This document shows positions 6,904 to 11,650 of a stretch of DNA of 11,650 nt, one piece after another. The notes under the pieces are model-generated. The model saw only the letters and a list, made by a program, of their open reading frames with translations, did not search any database and was not told where the DNA came from. The translations under genes were made by a program, and so were the position numbers. How positions within the stretch are numbered: position 1 is the stretch's first letter; each line of letters starts with the position of its first letter. Location of the stretch: NCBI GenBank assembly GCA_946410375.1, contig CAMKAB010000013.1:1-11650 (forward strand), read 5' to 3'. The DNA comes from an uncultured Spirochaetaceae bacterium (GTDB taxonomy: Bacteria > Spirochaetota > Spirochaetia > Sphaerochaetales > Sphaerochaetaceae).

Positions 6904-7572
6904 TCAAACTCCTTTTTTCTCTTCCCGAATCGTCTTTTTCACATCTTTTTCTATCTCGGTGAACAGCTTTTCAACATCATCATCCGTATACTCCGGCTCT
7001 GAAAAAGTCTCGGAAAAAACGATTTTAGCGCTTGCAAGCTGACCGGCAAGCCTTCTCTCCCTGCGGAGGTCATGTCCGGTAAGGAAAATATAGTCGCACA
7101 GGGTTTCGCCCATGAACCAAAACAATATGAAAAACAATTCCCGGGGAATCTCCGCCATACCATTCATCAACCAAAGCGCCGCACCTGAAACCATCATGCC
7201 GAAAAGCATACCGTAAAAAACACGAATATGCTTCTTTTCCTCCTTCTCCACAACACCGAGGTCATAAGCGAAGTCATCCGTTATAATATCTTCAACGGTG
7301 TTTTTTTCCTCATCGGACAAACAATCCCCGATTATTTCCAAAACAAGCGGACATTCGGGAGGAGTCAATTCAGCGGTAGTTTTACAATAATCCGCAAAAT
7401 CGGGGTTCAAAGTTTCATATCCCTTCACGCTATATGCGCTTATTATGTCGCTGTAATCGGTAATACGGCAGGGAATCGTTGCAATTCCGTTTCGGATGTA
7501 ATCCCGCTTTACACGGCGGTCGAGATTTCCTCTTCTTCTCTTGAATAATCTGATAATCTTACGAGAAACCAT
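6904..7572 (-). CDS. Hypothetical two-helix membrane protein
   Basis: I do not recognise this 222-residue protein. It begins with a strongly basic stretch (KIIRLFKRRR near 5-14), then a soluble region with the phrase ISAYSVKGYETLNPDFADYC (44-63) and an acidic helix-like segment (DCLSDEEKNTVEDIITDDFA, 83-102). Two hydrophobic segments at about 116-138 and 143-164 are separated by a short MAEIPRE turn, which suggests a membrane hairpin. The C-terminal tail (about 165-222) is highly charged and lysine/glutamate rich, and probably helical. The positive-inside rule suggests both ends are cytoplasmic. The start ATG has GGAAGG four bases upstream. It lies between the esterase-like gene, across a 71-bp repeat array, and the second amidohydrolase, with long spacers on both sides, so it may be transcribed alone. 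The base composition and normal amino-acid mix support a real gene; no function is proposed. Confidence 0.8.
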   Translation of the reverse strand: MVSRKIIRLFKRRRGNLDRRVKRDYIRNGIATIPCRITDYSDIISAYSVKGYETLNPDFADYCKTTAELTPPECPLVLEIIGDCLSDEEKNTVEDIITDDFAYDLGVVEKEEKKHIRVFYGMLFGMMVSGAALWLMNGMAEIPRELFFILFWFMGETLCDYIFLTGHDLRRERRLAGQLASAKIVFSETFSEPEYTDDDVEKLFTEIEKDVKKTIREEKKGV

Positions 7573-7693
7573 TTTCCTTCCGTTATGTCACCGCAAACAG
7601 GCAACAGTCATTATGAAAACGAACAATCACTTTATTTAAATGCATTTTTTCATAAAACCCGCACGGCTTTATACTGAAAACCCTCCCCGTTTT

Positions 7694-7866
7694 AAAACTT
7701 CCGCTGCCGCGCCGTATAATCATCAGCCGCAGAGCAACCTGTACGTGCCAAAACTTCTTCGTTTAAAACTTCCGCTGCCGTGCCGTATAATCATCAGCCG
7801 CAGAGCAACCTGTACGTGCCAAAACTTCTTCGTTTAAAACTTCCGCTGCCGTGCCGTATAATCATA
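7694..7866. repeat. 71-bp tandem repeat, about 2.4 near-identical copies
   Basis: Units at 7694-7764 and 7765-7835 differ at a single base (CGCGCCG versus CGTGCCG), and a third partial unit runs from 7836 to about 7866. Each starts AAAACTTCCGCTGCCG, continues through TATAATCATCAGCCGCAGAG, and ends with TACGTGCCAAAACTTCTTCG. A degraded trace of the unit end (GAAAACCCTCCCCGTTTT) precedes the first copy. The array fills most of the 308-bp spacer 7573-7880 between the esterase-like gene and the unrecognised membrane protein gene. No open frame is kept across units because 71 is not a multiple of three. Confidence 0.92.
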
Positions 7867-7880
7867 CTAAATCTTTTTCC

Positions 7881-9866
7881 TTATCGCGTCATGTAATCGT
7901 ACAAAACTTTCACTTCCGACAGCCTGTCCTCTATCGTCCCGCACGAAATCTTCCCGTCCAAGACAATCAGCGCCTTCGGGAAAAAGTCCCATGATATTGC
8001 ATTCACCCCGTTTATTTCGTTTAAATAAAACTCTAAATCATCACCGCATATGAATTTCCGCAACATTTCCTGAAGAATCACGGACAAATCCTTACTCTCC
8101 ATACTGCCGTACAGTCTCAGTGCTTCATTATTACCGAGAAGAGCCGCTGCAACATCAATCGAACCCGATCCGAGATTTTCAATCAGGGGTTTTTCATCCC
8201 AGTACATGAGGTGCATCTTATTGCCGCCCTGAACAAGCTTCACAGCAGTACGGTAAACCCCGAGTTCAAGCCATTTTTCAACGAGTTTCGATTTTACTTC
8301 AAGTTCGGAGGATGACGCCGAATTTTCATCTATGTACTTCTGCACCGCATCCGAAACGGACGAATCAACGTAGTTCGGCAAACTCGCCACAGCAGCGAGA
8401 ACAGCCTGCTCATAATTTTGAGCACCCACGGAAGCCCGCAAAACCTGAACTTCGTTGCTTGTGATTCCAACGGTGAACTCAATGCCGGAAGCGGCTCCCG
8501 ACGTATAAGTGCCGTATATATCCTTCGGAATCAAAACCCCGTCGCACGTAGGAGCGCACATGTTCATCCAAAGCCTCTGAGCCGCTTCCTTCAGCGTTTC
8601 CGTTTTCAGTTCCGAGAGCTCTTTCATTGTTGAAGTGTGCGTTTCTTTAAGCAAATCCCTTGCCAAGGCTTTGGAGTTATCCGGCGTTATGTATGCCGAT
8701 TCAGGGCTCCCGTTAAACACGAAAGCACGTTTAAAAAGCCCTTTAGCCGACTTACTCGCCGCAAGCAGACAGATTGAAGATGCGCCTGCTTCAAAACCGA
8801 GCGCTGTGATTCTCTCAGGATCTCCCCCGAAAGAGGCTATATTTTCCCTAATCCATCGCAGAGCGGCGATCTGATCCAGAAGTCCTAAATTCAAAGCGTC
8901 GGGATATGCTTCTCCGCCTTCAATTTCCGAAAAATCAATAAAACCGAAAATACCGAGACGATAATTGAAACTTACGAATACGATATCCGGGTGCTTGTTC
9001 ACGTAATTTGTTCCGTACAACAAAGGATCCGCAGAACCTCCGTAAGAGAAGTCTCCGTGATGGAACAGGACGATGACCGGTTTTTTACTTTCCGATTTCT
9101 TTTTTCCCGATTTTTCATTGCTTACGCAGATATTCAGGTAAAGACAGTCCTCGCTCTGCCTGTGGTTCTTCAGTATTGTTCCCTTATGTTCAACCTGCAC
9201 GGCGGAAGAACCGAAACTTTTCGCTTCAAACACCTCTTCGGAAGCAGGCAGCGCTTCGGGCGCTTTCCACCTTAAGTCTCCCACAGGAGGTTTTGCATAG
9301 GGAATCCCCAAATAGTAAACCGTCTTTTTATATTTTTCTCCGACAAAGATCCCGGTTCGCGTTTTTACCGAAAGATCAGCATCGTACTCTCCTAAAATCC
9401 GCTGATTTTGCCGGTTTGTCTCATCAATGTCCTCTTTTTTCAAATTAAACACGTAACCGTTACTTCCGTCTCCGTAAAGTTTGCGGATTTTTCTCGCACG
9501 ATAAATACCGATTAAAAGATTTACAACAAAACCGATGATAGGGAGTCCGATAACGTACAGGAGTTCTTCTTCCAGGTACTCCACCATAGACACGCCCATC
9601 CACTGAATGGCAACATACTGCGCTGTTAAAAAGAAGAGAATAATCGCTGCAAACACCAGCACGCGCTTCGCCCTGCTTTTCTGTACGGATTTACTGAAAA
9701 CCATCTTTCTTACGATGATTTCAATCGTTATTCCAAGCGCTAAACACGCCAAAAGACACATAACCGGAGACCAACCGGAGAGTCGTGCAATAGCATCACC
9801 GTATCCGTACCCCATTGCAGAGACAACCGCAACCATAACATCATCAACAGTCAATAATTTTTTCAT
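7881..9866 (-). CDS. Membrane-anchored carboxylesterase-fold protein lacking catalytic residues
   Basis: A 661-residue protein. Residues 1-130 hold about three hydrophobic segments (near 33-52, 69-90 and 102-122); after a charged linker, residues about 165-661 match the type-B carboxylesterase (para-nitrobenzyl esterase) fold. Scaffold motifs are clear: YLGIPYAKPPVGDLRW (185-200), SEDCLYLNI (238-246), FNYRLGIFGF (300-309), and FGGDPERIT (346-354). The catalytic machinery is not intact. The nucleophile elbow, normally GESAG, reads GFEAG (357-361), placing Glu359 where the serine belongs. The oxyanion HGGGF reads HHGDF (269-273). The segment that normally carries the histidine (GAxHG) reads GSGSID near 566-571. 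An acidic residue (Glu472) remains. It is therefore probably a pseudoenzyme with a binding or structural role, or it uses a different chemistry. It starts 32 bp after the upstream amidohydrolase's stop with an AGGA-like ribosome site, so the pair is one operon. Fold call firm; loss of activity inferred from motifs. Confidence 0.88.
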   Translation of the reverse strand: MKKLLTVDDVMVAVVSAMGYGYGDAIARLSGWSPVMCLLACLALGITIEIIVRKMVFSKSVQKSRAKRVLVFAAIILFFLTAQYVAIQWMGVSMVEYLEEELLYVIGLPIIGFVVNLLIGIYRARKIRKLYGDGSNGYVFNLKKEDIDETNRQNQRILGEYDADLSVKTRTGIFVGEKYKKTVYYLGIPYAKPPVGDLRWKAPEALPASEEVFEAKSFGSSAVQVEHKGTILKNHRQSEDCLYLNICVSNEKSGKKKSESKKPVIVLFHHGDFSYGGSADPLLYGTNYVNKHPDIVFVSFNYRLGIFGFIDFSEIEGGEAYPDALNLGLLDQIAALRWIRENIASFGGDPERITALGFEAGASSICLLAASKSAKGLFKRAFVFNGSPESAYITPDNSKALARDLLKETHTSTMKELSELKTETLKEAAQRLWMNMCAPTCDGVLIPKDIYGTYTSGAASGIEFTVGITSNEVQVLRASVGAQNYEQAVLAAVASLPNYVDSSVSDAVQKYIDENSASSSELEVKSKLVEKWLELGVYRTAVKLVQGGNKMHLMYWDEKPLIENLGSGSIDVAAALLGNNEALRLYGSMESKDLSVILQEMLRKFICGDDLEFYLNEINGVNAISWDFFPKALIVLDGKISCGTIEDRLSEVKVLYDYMTR

Positions 9867-9898
9867 TTCGCCGTCCTGTTTTCAAGTATCCCGTCTGC

Positions 9899-11551
9899 TT
9901 ACCGGACATAAACCCACTCTCCCCCGACCATGGTTCGAAGAACAGGCGCGTCCTGAATTCGCTCAGGATCGCAAAGAGTGATATCATCGCCGAGAACCAC
10001 AAGATCAGCTTCTTTTCCTGCGGTTATGCTTCCAAGCCTGTCTTCGCACTTCAACTGATAGGCTATATTTATAGTGGCAGAGTCAATCATCTGTTCTATT
10101 GAAACCCGTTCATCTGCGCCGTGTAATGTGTCAGGACGCCCCGGGAGCTGGCGAATCACGCCTTTCTGCATCCCGATTAGCGGATATGCAGGATTTATAA
10201 CAGGGTAATCGCTTGCCGCAGTTACCACTACGCCCGCATCAAAGAAAGACTTCATCGGCAACATATTCTCCGCTCGTTCTTTTCCGAGAACTCCCGTCAT
10301 TATATCAAAATAATACGGATCAATATCAAACCAATGAGGATCCGTCGACGCCACGACCCCAAGAGAAGCCATACGGGGAATATCCGCCTTGTCCACTACC
10401 TGCAAGTGAGTCACGGCATCCCTGTAATCGTGAGAGCCTGTCTCAGACTGAACCTTTTCGATAGCATCCAACGCCATAGCCAAAGCCCCGTCTCCTATTG
10501 CATGGACATGGACCGTAAAGCCGAGCTCATGCGATTTTTTAAACACAGCCGTGAGGGTTTCCATATCAAAACGAAGCTGTCCGCAATGTTTGTGCGCCTC
10601 AGACCACTCATCTGAATACGGTTCCTTCATATAAGCCGTGGAAGGAGTTCCGGGCATCGTTCCGTCCAACTGAATTTTTATATTGCTGAGGTCAAACATA
10701 CGACCTTTCGTTTTTTTTCTAAGCTCAGCCGCATGTTCAATTTCAGCCATTGTGTCGTGTCCCTCCGCCTGAAACACCTGATAGGCTGCGTAAACATGCA
10801 TTTTAAGTTTTCCTTCCGTATCAAGTTCATGACAAGCAAGTGCGGCGTTGTCCGAGCTGTCCCAGTTGATAATCGGGTCCAAAATCAAAGTCTCTCCGTT
10901 CCTAATATACTCTGACTGATAATACAGGAATCCTTCCTTATACTGATCCACCGAAAAAACGGTCAGCGGTTTCAAAAGATCCATGGCGCCTTCTCTGAAA
11001 TATCCTGAAGGATTTCCTTCAGCGTCACGATTTATAATTCCGTCGCTCACATCAGATATGTTCTTATCAATCCCGAGACGTTTCATAGCGGCATGGTTCA
11101 CCCAGTAAGAATGATGACCTATATCCGCAAGAACAACAGGTTTATCCGTTAATCCGTCCAGCAAATCAGCTGTAGGTCCATTCGCTCCCATATCCGGCGT
11201 AGGAATAAACCCCGCCCCCTGAATAACATCAAGTTCGGGATGTTTTTCCGCAAAATCCTTTACCGCAGCAAGGTGTTCCTGCAAAGTGCTCATAGGGCTC
11301 AAATGAACCGTGAAAAGCGCCTCGGTGCCTCCGGGAGCGATGTGACCATGGCTTTCTCCAAGTCCCGGAAGAATAATCCCGCTGTTATAACGAAATACTT
11401 CCGTAGTCTCGCCTTTATACTCATTTGAGCCCGCTTCATCTCCCACGTATACGATCTTGCCGTCTGAAATAGCCAAAGCCTCGGCATGCGGCTGTTTTTT
11501 ATCTACAGTATAAATGTTTCCGTATATTATTTTGTCTGCGTTCTTTTTCAT
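9899..11551 (-). CDS. Amidohydrolase family protein (YtcJ-like, amidohydrolase 3)
   Basis: A 550-residue amidohydrolase-superfamily hydrolase, paralogous to the one at 4887-6542. The metal motif is GESHGH (65-70, His68 and His70); the residue before Ser is Glu, where Asp is usual, but both ligands are kept. Further site residues are Lys292 in IKIQLDG (291-297), HVHAIGDG (348-355), His382 in THLQVV, and Asp448 in ASDYPV. The C-terminal sandwich has GSITAGKEADLVVL. No signal peptide, so cytoplasmic. The assigned ATG has only a weak, distant AAGGA (about 12 bases upstream); no better in-frame start is visible, and the protein aligns from residue 1 with its paralogue. It is first in an operon with the esterase-fold membrane protein and lies behind a promoter/operator-like region at 11609-11644. 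The substrate is unknown; related proteins are variously annotated as amidohydrolases, imidazolonepropionase-like enzymes or N-acyl amino-acid hydrolases. Confidence 0.92.
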   Translation of the reverse strand: MKKNADKIIYGNIYTVDKKQPHAEALAISDGKIVYVGDEAGSNEYKGETTEVFRYNSGIILPGLGESHGHIAPGGTEALFTVHLSPMSTLQEHLAAVKDFAEKHPELDVIQGAGFIPTPDMGANGPTADLLDGLTDKPVVLADIGHHSYWVNHAAMKRLGIDKNISDVSDGIINRDAEGNPSGYFREGAMDLLKPLTVFSVDQYKEGFLYYQSEYIRNGETLILDPIINWDSSDNAALACHELDTEGKLKMHVYAAYQVFQAEGHDTMAEIEHAAELRKKTKGRMFDLSNIKIQLDGTMPGTPSTAYMKEPYSDEWSEAHKHCGQLRFDMETLTAVFKKSHELGFTVHVHAIGDGALAMALDAIEKVQSETGSHDYRDAVTHLQVVDKADIPRMASLGVVASTDPHWFDIDPYYFDIMTGVLGKERAENMLPMKSFFDAGVVVTAASDYPVINPAYPLIGMQKGVIRQLPGRPDTLHGADERVSIEQMIDSATINIAYQLKCEDRLGSITAGKEADLVVLGDDITLCDPERIQDAPVLRTMVGGEWVYVR

Positions 11552-11608
11552 TATTATAAAAATTCCTTATCATTGTGCAAAATGGATCTCATCAGAAATT
11601 TACACTTA

Positions 11609-11640
11609 CTTATCATTATTATTGTAATAATTATCATAAG
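11609..11640. promoter_or_regulatory. AT-rich palindrome, Fur-family operator candidate
   Basis: The plus strand reads CTTAT, then ATTATTA-TTG-TAATAAT, then ATAAG, an inverted repeat with a perfect seven-base inner arm. Read on the minus strand, 11636-11622 is TGATAATTATTACAA, which matches the 7-1-7 Fur-box pattern (TGATAAT-n-ATTATCA) at 12 of 14 defined positions. It overlaps the predicted promoter of the first amidohydrolase. The local AT richness makes chance similarity quite possible. Confidence 0.35.
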
Positions 11641-11644
11641 TCAA
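11615..11644 (-). promoter_or_regulatory. Sigma-70-type promoter for the amidohydrolase/esterase-like operon
   Basis: On the minus strand TTGACT (11644-11639) and AATAAT (11620-11615) are separated by 18 bases, each matching the consensus at five of six positions. The predicted transcript would start near 11608 and have a leader of about 57 bases. It sits immediately upstream of the first gene of the pair. Confidence 0.45.
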
Positions 11645-11650
11645 TGAAAA

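Noticed and set aside
7640..7837. Plus-strand 65-residue open frame through the 71-bp repeats
   Set aside because: The repeat length is not a multiple of three, so the copies are read in different frames; no coding signature.

Overview
The window reads as chromosomal DNA from a diderm (outer-membrane-bearing) bacterium of moderate to low GC. A spirochaete of the Treponema type from a gut or rumen habitat is my best guess. That rests on a TolC-type outer-membrane efflux protein, a lipobox lipoprotein, clear AGGAGG-type ribosome sites, and metabolic genes resembling those of anaerobic gut Firmicutes. It is an inference from style; no rRNA or tRNA is present to fix the taxonomy.

All eight recognisable genes lie on the minus strand, so the transcription order runs from the right end to the left. 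(1) 11551-7881: a YtcJ-like amidohydrolase, then, 32 bp later, a membrane-anchored carboxylesterase-fold protein that has lost its catalytic serine and histidine. Upstream is a promoter overlapped by an AT-rich palindrome resembling a Fur-family operator. (2) 7880-7573: a spacer holding a nearly perfect 71-bp tandem repeat. (3) 7572-6904: an unrecognised two-helix membrane protein, followed by about 360 bp of noncoding DNA with two stem-loops. (4) 6542-3911: a second, paralogous amidohydrolase followed by a PAP2 membrane phosphatase. (5) 3516-1810: alpha-acetolactate decarboxylase followed after 3 bp by a prephenate dehydratase with an ACT domain that carries a lipoprotein signal peptide. (6) 1809-1045: a repeat-rich spacer containing an in-frame 120-bp duplicate of the dehydratase gene's 3' end, then five to six degenerate copies of a ~70-bp repeat and a likely terminator. 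(7) 1044-1: the N-terminal 348 codons of a TolC-family protein, cut by the window edge.

No phage, IS element, CRISPR array or RNA gene was seen. The genes look like small metabolic operons rather than one system. The most unusual items are the exported prephenate dehydratase paired with acetolactate decarboxylase, the catalytically dead esterase-fold membrane protein, the duplicated gene tail, and two unrelated-looking intergenic repeat arrays that share a period of about 70-71 bp.
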